Source: Lachnospiraceae bacterium (GTDB taxonomy: Bacteria; Bacillota; Clostridia; Lachnospirales; Lachnospiraceae). Taken from it: a DNA stretch of 38,966 bases. Positions 26,855 to 36,183 of this stretch are shown piece by piece; position 1 is the stretch's first letter, and each line of letters starts with the position of its first letter. The stretch is taken from positions 1 through 38,966 of the forward strand of contig JAJQFO010000205.1 in the NCBI GenBank assembly GCA_021201095.1, read 5' to 3'. The translations under genes and the position numbers were made by a program. The notes below the pieces were generated by a model. The model was not told where the DNA came from. It searched no databases and saw only the letters and a list, made by a program, of their open reading frames with translations.

Positions 26855-28204
26855 TCACCAGCTCGGCAGCAGCCACACCTCCGTGTCCTCATTGTATAGA
26901 GTGACCGTCAGCGAATCCCCTTCCAAGAATGGATAGTGCAAAAACTTATCCCAGTTTTCATCCAGAATAATCCCTGTATAGTTTTCATAGCCATTTTCTG
27001 ACTCGATCCTTACATACGCACTTGCTCCCTCTCCTGAAACGACCAGATCATAAATACCTTCTTCAAAGCCCTCTTCTCCGACAGTCCAGACTTCAGCCTC
27101 GCTCAAAAGAATGTTATTCAGGTGCTGCTCCTTTCGCTCCTTAAGAGAATCCATTCCCTCACCTTCCCCGGTCAGCCATACATCGGAGCTCATGCTGTCC
27201 ACGGCCAGAATCACACCCTCCTCAAGCGTTATTACCGGCGAAAGCTCGTACCAGAGACACTCCTCTCCGTCCATATACTCCGGGTAGGCCTCCTGCTCCT
27301 CCTCCGAGTAAAGAATCAGATAATCATAATAAGGTACTTCGTCTGCCGTGTAGTAAAAAGAAATCCATGCCGTATCCTCAAAACATTCCAGCTGATACTC
27401 TCCCGCAGGTATCTCATAGCCTACCGTATAATATCCCTGCGTCAGCTCCATGGAGACATACCCTTCCGAATCCTCATCCCAGATTTCCCGTTCCGGTCTC
27501 TCATCAGAGTCAGTCCCATTAACGAGGTCATTCGCAACTATCCCCACATCATCCTCATCGTCCCCGGAATATATCCAATCGTCCTCATCGGAAAAACGGT
27601 CTTCCAAAAATCCGGACTCCTCCACCGCCTCTCTGATCTCCGCAGCCAGATCGCTCAGAAACCACTGTACTTCCGAAAATGCATCCGAAAAAACAGTATC
27701 CAGAATCTCCCAGGCGAAAAACAGAACGATCAGCCACCGGAGCAGGCGGTGTTTTTTTCTGACCGGCTGATGCCCGGCCTGCGGACCGGCTTCCCCCGGC
27801 GAGGTCCTTTTCGTCTGAGGCCGGGTACTGCCTGCAGACGTTCCTTCCGTCCGTGTACGGGTATTGCCGCCGGACATTTTTTCCGTCCGTGTACGGGTAT
27901 TGCCGCCGGACATTTTTTCCGTCCGTGTACGGGTATTGCCGCCGGACATTTTTTCCGTCCGTGTACGGGCTGAGTCTCCTTTTGCCATATGGTCAGCAGA
28001 ATCAGAGGTTCCCGCCTGCTTATGCGGATTTTTTCGATTGAGAACATCCTCGCAGTCCCCCTCATGAAGTCTCATACCTGCCCCATTGTGGGTATTCAGA
28101 CGATATCCCTCATCATTTTTGCTATTATCCCACCCACACTCCGCACAGATACCGGAGGGTAAAATCTTCCCGCCGCACAGTGTGCACCGCTTCTTACGTG
28201 CCAT
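26855..28204 (-). CDS. Zinc-ribbon membrane protein with acidic outer domain
   Basis: The function is unknown. The 449-residue protein begins MARKKRCTLCGGKILPSGIC and carries a zinc ribbon (Cys7, Cys10, Cys20, Cys23). A basic, Thr/Arg-rich segment of 12-residue repeats (TRTRTEKMSGGN type, about residues 79-124) follows. One transmembrane helix lies at about 154-171 (LLRWLIVLFFAWEILDTV), then a strongly acidic region. The C-terminal domains contain the GYYTVGYEIPAGEYQLE motif seen in many exported Firmicutes proteins. I chose ATG 28204; a TTG at 28240 in frame is a weaker alternative. It lies between aspS2 and gatC, though no direct link to tRNA amidation is visible, so it may just ride in the operon. 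Confidence 0.8.
   Translation of the reverse strand: MARKKRCTLCGGKILPSGICAECGWDNSKNDEGYRLNTHNGAGMRLHEGDCEDVLNRKNPHKQAGTSDSADHMAKGDSARTRTEKMSGGNTRTRTEKMSGGNTRTRTEKMSGGNTRTRTEGTSAGSTRPQTKRTSPGEAGPQAGHQPVRKKHRLLRWLIVLFFAWEILDTVFSDAFSEVQWFLSDLAAEIREAVEESGFLEDRFSDEDDWIYSGDDEDDVGIVANDLVNGTDSDERPEREIWDEDSEGYVSMELTQGYYTVGYEIPAGEYQLECFEDTAWISFYYTADEVPYYDYLILYSEEEQEAYPEYMDGEECLWYELSPVITLEEGVILAVDSMSSDVWLTGEGEGMDSLKERKEQHLNNILLSEAEVWTVGEEGFEEGIYDLVVSGEGASAYVRIESENGYENYTGIILDENWDKFLHYPFLEGDSLTVTLYNEDTEVWLLPSW
27842..27969 (-). repeat. 36-bp in-frame tandem repeat in the zinc-ribbon gene
   Basis: Starting points CCGTGTACGGG occur at 27851, 27887, 27923 and 27959. The copies are nearly exact. They encode a 12-residue repeat with TRTRTEKMSGGN content in the linker before the transmembrane helix. 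Confidence 0.95.
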
Positions 28205-28339
28205 AGCTTCTCGTTTACTCCCTCTGTTTTCCTTATACAATGCCGATCAGGTCTATTCCATCCGATATATTTCTGGTGTATTTCTGACTGCACATACTTT
28301 TCTGCCAGATATAGTCCCTGCCAGTGCATGCGCTTCTGC

Positions 28340-28525
28340 CACATACACTCCTGACTGTATATCGTCTGCTCTGCTCAGATACACGCCCAACGGTATATCA
28401 TCTTTCCTGCTCAGATACTCTTCCGGCGGTACATCGTCTGCTCTGCTCAAATTCTCACCCGGCGGTACATCGTCTGCTCTGCTCAAATTCACACCCGGCG
28501 GTACATCATCTGTCCTGCTCAGTGA
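28340..28525 (-). repeat. 36-bp tandem array directly after the aspS2 stop codon
   Basis: GTATATC or GTACATC anchors occur at 28357, 28393, 28429, 28465 and 28501, exactly 36 bases apart. In the aspS2 frame the minus strand reads, after the stop codon, 12-residue units of the type NLSRADDVPPGE, continuing open to 28253. This has no spacer variation and is not a CRISPR array. The remaining bases to 28204 hold the ribosome binding site of the zinc-ribbon gene and no other gene. Confidence 0.9.
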
Positions 28526-29857
28526 TTACGGCTCCAGCCTGGAAAGATCCCGCGGGAACAGTGTCGTCTCGCGGACATTCTCTTCGCCGACCAGCTTCAT
28601 CGTCAGACGCTCCAGCCCGATGCCCAGGCCGCCGTGCTTCGGCATACCATATTTAAACGTGTCGAGGTACATATCCATGCCTTCTTCTGTCATTCCACGC
28701 GCGGCGATCTTCTCCCGCAGCATCTGGTAATCATGGATACGCTGTCCGCCCGTCGTGATCTCCAGGCCGCGGAACAGCAGGTCAAAGCTCAAGGTGAAAC
28801 GCGGATCCGCCGGGTCATCCATCGCATAGAACGGCCTCTTTTTCGAAGGATAATGCGTCACAAAGACAAAATCCGCACCATATTCTTCCTTAAAATAACG
28901 CCCGATCAGATTCTCCTCCTCCGGCTCGAGGTCAAACGGATTGCGGATCTTGCGATTGTATTTTTCAGAGACAAGCTCCTTTGCCACATCAAAACGCACC
29001 ATCGGAATCTTCTCCGTATCCGGCAGCGTCACATTCAGGATGCGTAATTCTTCCGCATACTCCTTCTGAAGCAGCGCCATCGTATACTGCAGAAACCCGG
29101 TCTCCATCTCCATAATATCCACATAGCTGTCAATATAGCCCATCTCAAAATCCAGGCTCGTATATTCATTCAGGTGGCGCTTCGTATTGTGCTTCTCCGC
29201 GCGGAACACCGGCCCGGTCTCAAAGACCCGGTCAAACACCCCCACCATCATCTGCTTGTAAAACTGCGGACTCTGCGCCAGCACCGCCGGACGGTGGAAA
29301 TAATCCAGCTTGAAAATATTCGCGCCGCCCTCCGCGCCTCTCGCACCGATCTTCGGCGTATGGATTTCCGTAAACTGCTGCTGTGTCAGATACTCGCGGA
29401 ACCCCCGCACCAGTCCCTCCTGAATGCGGAATTTCGCCCGCTCGCGCACATTCCGCAGAGAAATGCTGCGGTTATCCAGCTTCGCCTCCAGAGAAGTATT
29501 CAGCTTCCATTTGCCAATCGGCAGCGGCAGCGGCGCATAGGTCGCCGTGAGAATCTCGCCGCCCTTCACACGCAGCTCAATCCCATGCGGCGCACGCTCA
29601 TCATTCTCCAGCACACCAAACAGCTCCACCGTCTGCGATTCCTTCAGCGACTTCGCCGGAAGCTGGGATACGTTCTCCTCAAATACGCACTGCAGCAGCC
29701 CCTCACGCTTGCGCAGCACCACAAAACAGACCTCGCCCATGTCGCGGATCGAGTGCACAAAGCCATTCACCCGCACCTGGGTGCCGATGCGCTCCGGGGC
29801 AAGCAGCTCCCCAAGCTCCAGCGTCTCCTTTTCTGTCAATCCTGATAAAAATTCCAT
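28526..29857 (-). CDS. aspS2: Archaeal-type, non-discriminating aspartyl-tRNA synthetase
   Basis: A class II synthetase that attaches Asp to tRNA-Asn (and possibly tRNA-Asp), giving the substrate that GatCAB amidates to Asn. It has 443 residues, the size of archaeal/eukaryal-type AspRS without the bacterial insertion domain. The N-terminal anticodon-binding OB fold includes VRVNGFVHSIRDMGEV. Then follow LAQSPQFYKQMM, motif 2 FRAEKHNTKRHLNEYTSLDF (about 208-228) and motif 3 GLGIGLERLTM (about 410-420). The end FPRDLSRLEP is typical. AspRS and AsnRS are close homologues; I favour AspRS2 because gatCAB is close by and the length and motif details match archaeal-type AspRS. A T-box leader precedes it. 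Confidence 0.85.
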   Translation of the reverse strand: MEFLSGLTEKETLELGELLAPERIGTQVRVNGFVHSIRDMGEVCFVVLRKREGLLQCVFEENVSQLPAKSLKESQTVELFGVLENDERAPHGIELRVKGGEILTATYAPLPLPIGKWKLNTSLEAKLDNRSISLRNVRERAKFRIQEGLVRGFREYLTQQQFTEIHTPKIGARGAEGGANIFKLDYFHRPAVLAQSPQFYKQMMVGVFDRVFETGPVFRAEKHNTKRHLNEYTSLDFEMGYIDSYVDIMEMETGFLQYTMALLQKEYAEELRILNVTLPDTEKIPMVRFDVAKELVSEKYNRKIRNPFDLEPEEENLIGRYFKEEYGADFVFVTHYPSKKRPFYAMDDPADPRFTLSFDLLFRGLEITTGGQRIHDYQMLREKIAARGMTEEGMDMYLDTFKYGMPKHGGLGIGLERLTMKLVGEENVRETTLFPRDLSRLEP

Positions 29858-29943
29858 AATGGTCCTCCTCCTGTTCTGGTTCCGGGAATTTTTATGTGCA
29901 ATCGAATAGGGGACTCTTTTATCCCTTACGCTGCCGTGTACAT

Positions 29944-29980
29944 AAAAAAATCCCGGAACATCTGAATCGATATTCCGGGA
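29944..29980 (-). terminator. T-box terminator hairpin
   Basis: On the minus strand TCCCGGAA and TTCCGGGA flank a 20-base loop and are followed by seven T residues. The competing antiterminator contains the T-box core upstream. Confidence 0.93.
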
Positions 29981-30240
29981 CGGATAATCATTACCCGCGG
30001 TACCACCCGCATTGCAGATTTTTCATCATCTGCCTCTCATATGCACTTAACGCGTGCCACGTACTGTCCTACTGTATTTTCCCATATCCACAGTCAGCGG
30101 ATATTTGAGCCAGATAGTTCGAGCAGTCAGCTCCAGAGCGTTCCCTATTGTATCCTTCCCCTGATCGGCACTTTCAGTCTATGTGATGCCAAATCCCTGT
30201 CAGGTTGCCAGACACAGAGTCTCCTTCACAGCCTTTAATC
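29944..30240 (-). promoter_or_regulatory. T-box riboswitch leader of aspS2
   Basis: The diagnostic GCGGGTGGTACCGCGGG lies at 29994-30010 on the minus strand, preceded by a stem III-like GCATATGAGAGGCAG...ATCTGCAATGC arrangement and followed by a terminator. The leader senses uncharged tRNA and would allow transcription into aspS2 when it is bound. The specifier codon is not certain. GAAC occurs at 30140-30143, near the likely end of stem I, and again at 30117-30120. GAAC contains AAC (Asn) and GAA (Glu). About 300 bases separate the promoter from the terminator end; 87 more lead to the aspS2 start. Confidence 0.9.
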
Positions 30241-30246
30241 GAAGCT

Positions 30247-30275
30247 ATCCTAGCACATTTTTTCCGCGGTGGCAA
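30247..30275 (-). promoter_or_regulatory. Promoter for the T-box and aspS2 operon
   Basis: On the minus strand TTGCCA (30270-30275) and TAGGAT (30247-30252) are 17 bases apart. Transcription would start near 30240. Confidence 0.75.
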
Positions 30276-30360
30276 GGACTTTCCTGAAAAAAGATGAGGA
30301 CTCCGGCCGTATTCTTATCTCAATTACATTGACATTTGCCTGTCAAAATATTGAAAATCT

Positions 30361-31932
<1,572 letters not shown>

Positions 31933-31950
31933 TCACGGTCGTTTTCTGTG

Positions 31951-31979
31951 AGTATAGCACATCCGGCGTCCTCCGTCAC
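31951..31979 (-). promoter_or_regulatory. Possible promoter for glpK
   Basis: On the minus strand TATACT (31951-31956) is a good -10 box; GTGACG (31974-31979) is a poor -35 box at 17-base spacing. Confidence 0.4.
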
Positions 31980-32123
31980 GTAATATCTGTGCCCGCAGAA
32001 TACCTGACCGCTGCCACACCCACAATATGCAAATACAAAAAACCACCCATCCCGGCGATGCGGACTGTCCGCAGTCGTTCGCAGAGACAGATGGTCATGT
32101 TTCAGGTTACAGCCCTTTTATCT

Positions 32124-33188
32124 TTAATTGAGGGCATCATATACCAGCGCTGATATCTGTTTGATAATATTCCCCGCATTTCCAGCTCCCATCACGTCGA
32201 CGCCGGTCGACATGACGCAGAGAATGTAGTCCGTCTTTTCGCCGAAAACGATGGCCGCATCGTGCGTTTCTTCATCGGTTTCTCCGGTCTTGTTGGCGAC
32301 GGAGATGCCGTCTGGCACGCCGGCAGGTATTTTGGTAGTCGTGCTCTGCTGCAGAAGGTAGCTGAGCATCTCCTCCGACGCCTCCTCTGATACGCAGGTC
32401 CGGTAATAAATGGATTCCAGCAGGTCGCCGCAGTCCTTCGCGGTTGTATGATTCGTGCCCTCGCCGGTCGTCTCAAAGCTGGAGTCCGAGGGATGCAGAG
32501 TCGTGTAAATGCCGGTCGTGGAATAACCGCATTCGGCGATGAAGGAATTGACCAGCCTGCACCCGGAGGTAAAGCTTCCGCTGCTGCTGTGCAGGCGGAC
32601 CAGTTCGTTGTAGGATTCGTTCCGCGAGTATACAATCATGGTGTAAAGGCGGTCCTTGATGGTAGCCAGAGCATTTTCCTCGCTCGTATTGTTGATTGAG
32701 CAGTAATTCGCGACGAGATCATCCAGATGCTCATAGCTGGACTGCAGGACAAAGAGCTTGATCAGGCTCGCCGCATACATGCTTTCGTCATTGATAAGCA
32801 GAGATTCGCTGGTGTCCAGGTTTTTCAGATAGACACTCCATTCGCCGGAAATCGTATCTCCCGAAAGGATTTCCTCGATCTCAGCCGTGAGCGCATCGTA
32901 ATCAACCGAAACCGTAGCCTGCAGCTCGTCCCCGGAGCCGCTCTCGGCCTCATCGCCTGATTCGTCCTCCGACTCCAGATCTGTCTCCTGATCCTGTCCC
33001 TCCTCCGTCTCAGTCAGGAGTGCTTCTGTGGAATTTTCCCCGGAATTTGTAATTCTGTGGGTCAGGAAAAAAATCGTTCCCAGCAGAAAGAGCACCACAG
33101 CCACACCAATGCCGACGCGGATGCGCATGACCCTCACTTTCCGCTCCCTCTGCAGCTGCCGGTTCAGCCGGTTCCATTCCCCGCTCAT
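32124..33188 (-). CDS. Membrane-anchored serine hydrolase of the beta-lactamase fold
   Basis: A 354-residue protein that is probably tethered outside the membrane. Residues 21-43 form a transmembrane helix after a basic start, then a Glu/Asp-rich linker. The catalytic SxxK is Ser131-LIK, an SRN (178-180) stands in place of SDN, and KTG lies at 290-292. This resembles class A beta-lactamases and the PBP fold, but I cannot find the omega-loop Glu166 equivalent. A true beta-lactamase is therefore not supported; a DD-peptidase-like or inactive binding role is as likely. ATG 33188 follows GAGGAGGAA by four bases. It lies between glpK and a repeat-rich spacer. Confidence 0.82.
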   Translation of the reverse strand: MSGEWNRLNRQLQRERKVRVMRIRVGIGVAVVLFLLGTIFFLTHRITNSGENSTEALLTETEEGQDQETDLESEDESGDEAESGSGDELQATVSVDYDALTAEIEEILSGDTISGEWSVYLKNLDTSESLLINDESMYAASLIKLFVLQSSYEHLDDLVANYCSINNTSEENALATIKDRLYTMIVYSRNESYNELVRLHSSSGSFTSGCRLVNSFIAECGYSTTGIYTTLHPSDSSFETTGEGTNHTTAKDCGDLLESIYYRTCVSEEASEEMLSYLLQQSTTTKIPAGVPDGISVANKTGETDEETHDAAIVFGEKTDYILCVMSTGVDVMGAGNAGNIIKQISALVYDALN

Positions 33189-33222
33189 ATGCTTCCTCCT
33201 CATATGTAAGTATTTTGGTAAC

Positions 33223-33271
33223 TATTCAGGACAGTACCTCGCACCTGCTGCGAGGTATGTATGAAAATATA
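33223..33271 (+). repeat. Dispersed 49-nt intergenic repeat, best copy
   Basis: It begins TATTCAGGACAGTACCTCGC and ends GAGGTATGTATGAAAATATA. The core CCTCGCA...TGCGAGG is a perfect 7-bp inverted repeat. It matches 10556-10604 over the whole length. Confidence 0.8.
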
Positions 33272-33290
33272 CAGCACGCAAGGAAAATCC

Positions 33291-33346
33291 CTCGCTGGGG
33301 AGGCATCCCGCACTTTGTGCGGGATAAGCCTCGTAACTGTGAAGGT
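33291..33346 (+). repeat. Hairpin element related to the 1293-1475 array
   Basis: ATCCCGCAC (33305-33313) and GTGCGGGAT (33317-33325) form a perfect 9-bp stem, preceded by CTCGCTGGGG as in the array spacer. The adjoining 33324-33346 motif recurs at 26242-26264. Confidence 0.75.
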
Positions 33347-33604
33347 CCTGAACACTTACGTATTTTGCAGCTGTGAAGCTACCAGACAGCTGCAGTATTT
33401 TATAGGAAACGATGCCGGCCGTTTTGCTTTGCGGCAGTCGTTTGCCTTTGTTACAGGCGCAAAATTCATCCTTCTATGCATAAAACCTGTTACAGAATAT
33501 TCCTTCAATGAGTTAAGCTTGTGAACGAGTCATGTTTTTTCCGTGAACATTCCCGGAGGCAATGTCACCGTTCCTTCATGCCGTTAGGGTGCCCAAATGA
33601 CAGC

Positions 33605-33668
33605 ACTGTCTGAAGCAGCCACATACCTGGTCGTCAGTGTAAGACAATCGTACTGTCTGAAGCAGCCA
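33605..33668. repeat. 17-bp direct repeat, 47 bp apart
   Basis: ACTGTCTGAAGCAGCCA occurs exactly at 33605-33621 and again at 33652-33668. No coding sequence is evident here. The rest of the 600-base spacer before the next gene holds only the repeats and hairpins listed. Confidence 0.8.
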
Positions 33669-33710
33669 AACAATCAGGCAGAGTGGATCGTCCGTCCCCT
33701 TTACCAGGAA

Positions 33711-33742
33711 ACAGCCCGTCTCGGACTGCCGAAACGGGCTGT
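33711..33742 (-). terminator. Terminator hairpin after the SH3b lipoprotein gene
   Basis: On the minus strand ACAGCCCGT and ACGGGCTGT form a perfect 9-bp stem followed by TTTCC. It lies about 47 bases after the lipoprotein stop. Confidence 0.65.
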
Positions 33743-33748
33743 AACACT

Positions 33749-33779
33749 GCGTAACTGTTCCGCATCTTCACAGTTACGC
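33749..33779. other. Perfect 10-bp inverted repeat
   Basis: GCGTAACTGT (33749-33758) and ACAGTTACGC (33770-33779) frame an 11-base loop, with a T7 run after CATA on the plus strand. It may help terminate the minus-strand gene or belong to the GTAACTGTGAAG repeat family. Confidence 0.6.
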
Positions 33780-33788
33780 CATATTTTT

Positions 33789-34607
33789 TTATTCCGCGCT
33801 GAAAAGATTTTTATTCACATAGCCAATGGTCCCATTGTAGCTGATCTTGTACCAGCGGTCTGTATAGCCGATCGCTGTTACCTGCGTATCAGACGCGATG
33901 GTGCCGATGATCTCGCTGTCCTGTGAAGGCTCTGACCGCATATTTGCTCCTGCGGTCGCCACAATCGTGAAGGACTCTGCGTAGCTCTCCACTCCGTATT
34001 CCAGGTCAACGGAGGAAGTGTCCGTGCTGACCGTACTTGTATCCGCCGCCGTAGTCTCCGATAAAGAGTCCGTGGAATCCGACGATGTATCCGTACCAGT
34101 CGTACCGGCCGAATCAGAAGTACCTGCATCTGCGCTCTCGCCTACATACTCTTTATAAACATATCCATTGGACTCATAGCCGTCAATCGATACCATATAC
34201 CAGTTGGATGTCTCCCCCACCACACTGATCTGGTCGCCGGACGTATAGCTGTAGAAAATCTCACACTCATCTGTGGTGCCCGGCTGCTCTCTGACATTCA
34301 GATCATCCAGGGCATACATGATGTGAATCGTGCTGTACTCCGTCAGAGAAGCGGTCTCCTCATCCACTGTCGTGTCCAGCGTGTAGGTCTGCGGCTGTGT
34401 CTCGCTCTCGGTCTCCGTCTCCGTCTCAGTTTCTGTTTCCGTCTCGGTCTCCGTCTCCGTCTCGGTTTCAGTCTCCGTTTCTGTCTCGGTCTCGCTCTCC
34501 GTCTCGGTCTCCTGAGGCTTTACCAGCTGGTCGCAGCCGGACAATGCCAGTGCCATCCCGGAGCACATCAAAAGCGCCAGCAGCCATCTTTTGCTTTTGT
34601 TCATCAT
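33789..34607 (-). CDS. Lipoprotein with TETE linker and two SH3b domains
   Basis: A 272-residue lipoprotein. Lipobox LSGC sets the lipid Cys at about residue 25. A long Thr/Glu repeat (about residues 33-72, nearly pure ETET) follows. An SH3b domain (about 95-155, LNVREQPGTTDECEIFYSYT) and a second at about 215-270 (ANMRSEPSQDSEIIGTIASD, GYVNKNLFS) would bind wall peptides. A Ser/Thr/Asp-rich linker joins them. The ATG at 34607 has GGAGGG eight bases upstream; a second ATG follows immediately. A consensus-like promoter at 34693-34721 drives it. It is smaller than the 20074-21645 lipoprotein, which shares the lipobox, linker and SH3b layout and could be a paralogue. Confidence 0.88.
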   Translation of the reverse strand: MMNKSKRWLLALLMCSGMALALSGCDQLVKPQETETESETETETETETETETETETETETETETETESETQPQTYTLDTTVDEETASLTEYSTIHIMYALDDLNVREQPGTTDECEIFYSYTSGDQISVVGETSNWYMVSIDGYESNGYVYKEYVGESADAGTSDSAGTTGTDTSSDSTDSLSETTAADTSTVSTDTSSVDLEYGVESYAESFTIVATAGANMRSEPSQDSEIIGTIASDTQVTAIGYTDRWYKISYNGTIGYVNKNLFSAE

Positions 34608-34692
34608 AAAGTTATCCCTCCATTATTATACTCTCTGTGATTGCATCTGTTCACCAAAAACGATGCCTCTCGCTTTGGTCACTCGTTTTAAA

Positions 34693-34721
34693 ATGATACC
34701 ACCAGATTTTCAAAATGGCAA
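34693..34721 (-). promoter_or_regulatory. Promoter for the SH3b lipoprotein gene
   Basis: On the minus strand TTGCCA (34716-34721) and TATCAT (34693-34698) are 17 bases apart. The leader, about 80 bases, contains an ACCAAA...TTTGGT pairing. Confidence 0.7.
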
Positions 34722-34816
34722 GAGTTATCACAGTTTTTTAACTAAAGTTGTTATATTTTTTCATCGAAGTAAGCTTACCGGGCACGGTCAAATCACAGCT
34801 TTTTCGCATAATCCGC

Positions 34817-36151
34817 TTACCTGGCCTCATCAAGTATCTCCGAAACATTGAAAAATGATGTATAGTAATCTGCGTAATTTTCCAGCAGATAGCCGGTGAT
34901 CGACCGCCTGGTCTGGCGGAGGTAGGTCTGGGTGACAGCCAGATAATCGTCTGAGGCCCAGAGTCCGACCAGATAGCGGTAGCCCGCCCCGGTCAGCCAG
35001 ACGGATTTCTCTGAGGTGTATTCTACCTCTGAGCCGTATGGATAGATCAGGGTGTCACAGTCTCCGACCAACTCTCCGACGGTGTCCTCCCACTGCGTGA
35101 TGTCCGACACGAGTGCGTCGTAGGTCAGGTCACTCATGTAGGAGTAGCCGTATCCTTCGGTCGCAAAGGTCCAGCCGTCTTCTTTGAGCTTCGCGGCAAT
35201 CTGTGCCACAGTCTGCGCGTTTTCTGCGTAATTGTCATCACTGCCCTCTTCGATCTCATAGCCGAAAGCGCCATCCTCACCGGAGAGTCCGATAATGCCG
35301 CGCGCCCCCCGGTAGGAAAAGTCCGGGTGTTCTTCGATAAACTGCTCCAGCACCGGAACGACATCGTAGGCTCCCGTCCTGGTGACGCCCGAGGAATCCG
35401 TATAAACCGCAGCGACTTCTCCTTCCTCATCCAGCACCAGCCTGGTGGCGATGCCGTCCCCGGCCCGGGCAATGGCGTAATTCAGATTTTCCACAGAAAG
35501 GACGAGGGGCTTTTTCCCTTCCGGCAGCGAGAGCGTGGCTGCCGTCAGCGTAATATCGCCAAAGCCATCGTCCGTCTCTTCTGCAAGAGAGTGAATATCA
35601 ATCAAAATATAGTCGTTTGCGTACAGCTGTTCCAGAATCCCCTCAAATTCACTGAGCGTGATCAGATTCTGGCTGTAGGTCTGTGCGTAGGAATCCCCGT
35701 CAAAGGCGAGGCTGGTATCCGCGACCAGGTTGGGAAAGTTGAGATGAAGCACGTCTCCGTCATAAATTACCAGGGAATAATACGCCGTCTGGTATTTCGT
35801 GATCGCTTCCTCGGCGCGGGAATCTCCCGCCAGAGAATCGGTTTCCTCCAGAAGGGCGATGGCCTCCTCATACAAGTAGCCCTCTGCCAGCGCAGCCGCC
35901 TCCTCCAGCACCTGAACGCGTGCCTCCTCCAGAGCGGCCTCGGATTCCTCGATCTCCCTCTCCGCCTGCATTTTGGGTGTTTCGACCGGCTCGTTGTTGT
36001 CATATTCGCCCAGGGTGCCAATGCTCTCTGAAATCTGATAATTCAGCACACTTCGGGAGCATCCGCATGCCCCCAGGGCAAGCATTCCGCAGAAAGCCGC
36101 TGCCAGCCCCTTTTTCAGTTTCTGCAGAAACACTGTTTTTTCTTTTTTCAT
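34817..36151 (-). CDS. Deacetylase-fold lipoprotein, apparently catalytically degenerate
   Basis: A 444-residue lipoprotein with lipobox LGAC (MLALGACGC) after a basic signal. A Glu/Ala-rich coiled segment lies at about residues 60-115. The rest has the architecture of exported polysaccharide deacetylase-like lipoproteins of Firmicutes, seen in LHLNFPNLVADTSLAFDGDS, NDYILIDIHSLAEE and GKKPLVLSVENLNY. In active relatives the last motif carries an acidic metal-ligand pair; here it reads SVENLNY. The later motif that normally gives two metal His residues reads FATEGYGYSY, with no His. Binding without catalysis, or a divergent catalyst, is inferred. ATG 36151 gives a normal signal; an ATG at 36181 is possible. 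It starts 33 bases after the ACT gene. Confidence 0.75.
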   Translation of the reverse strand: MKKEKTVFLQKLKKGLAAAFCGMLALGACGCSRSVLNYQISESIGTLGEYDNNEPVETPKMQAEREIEESEAALEEARVQVLEEAAALAEGYLYEEAIALLEETDSLAGDSRAEEAITKYQTAYYSLVIYDGDVLHLNFPNLVADTSLAFDGDSYAQTYSQNLITLSEFEGILEQLYANDYILIDIHSLAEETDDGFGDITLTAATLSLPEGKKPLVLSVENLNYAIARAGDGIATRLVLDEEGEVAAVYTDSSGVTRTGAYDVVPVLEQFIEEHPDFSYRGARGIIGLSGEDGAFGYEIEEGSDDNYAENAQTVAQIAAKLKEDGWTFATEGYGYSYMSDLTYDALVSDITQWEDTVGELVGDCDTLIYPYGSEVEYTSEKSVWLTGAGYRYLVGLWASDDYLAVTQTYLRQTRRSITGYLLENYADYYTSFFNVSEILDEAR

Positions 36152-36183
36152 ATATCTTTTGTTTTCCCCTTTATTCCCCATGC

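Noticed and set aside
28340-28525. Possible CRISPR array with 36-bp repeats
   Set aside because: The units are contiguous with no variable spacers, and no cas genes are near. It is a simple tandem repeat.
28526-29857. Annotation as asparaginyl-tRNA synthetase
   Set aside because: The size, motifs and C-terminus match archaeal-type AspRS, and gatCAB next to it implies tRNA-dependent Asn formation. AsnRS cannot be excluded completely without alignment.
34620-34640. TATAAT just before the SH3b lipoprotein ribosome binding site
   Set aside because: It would place the transcript start within the ribosome binding site. The promoter at 34693-34721 is better placed.
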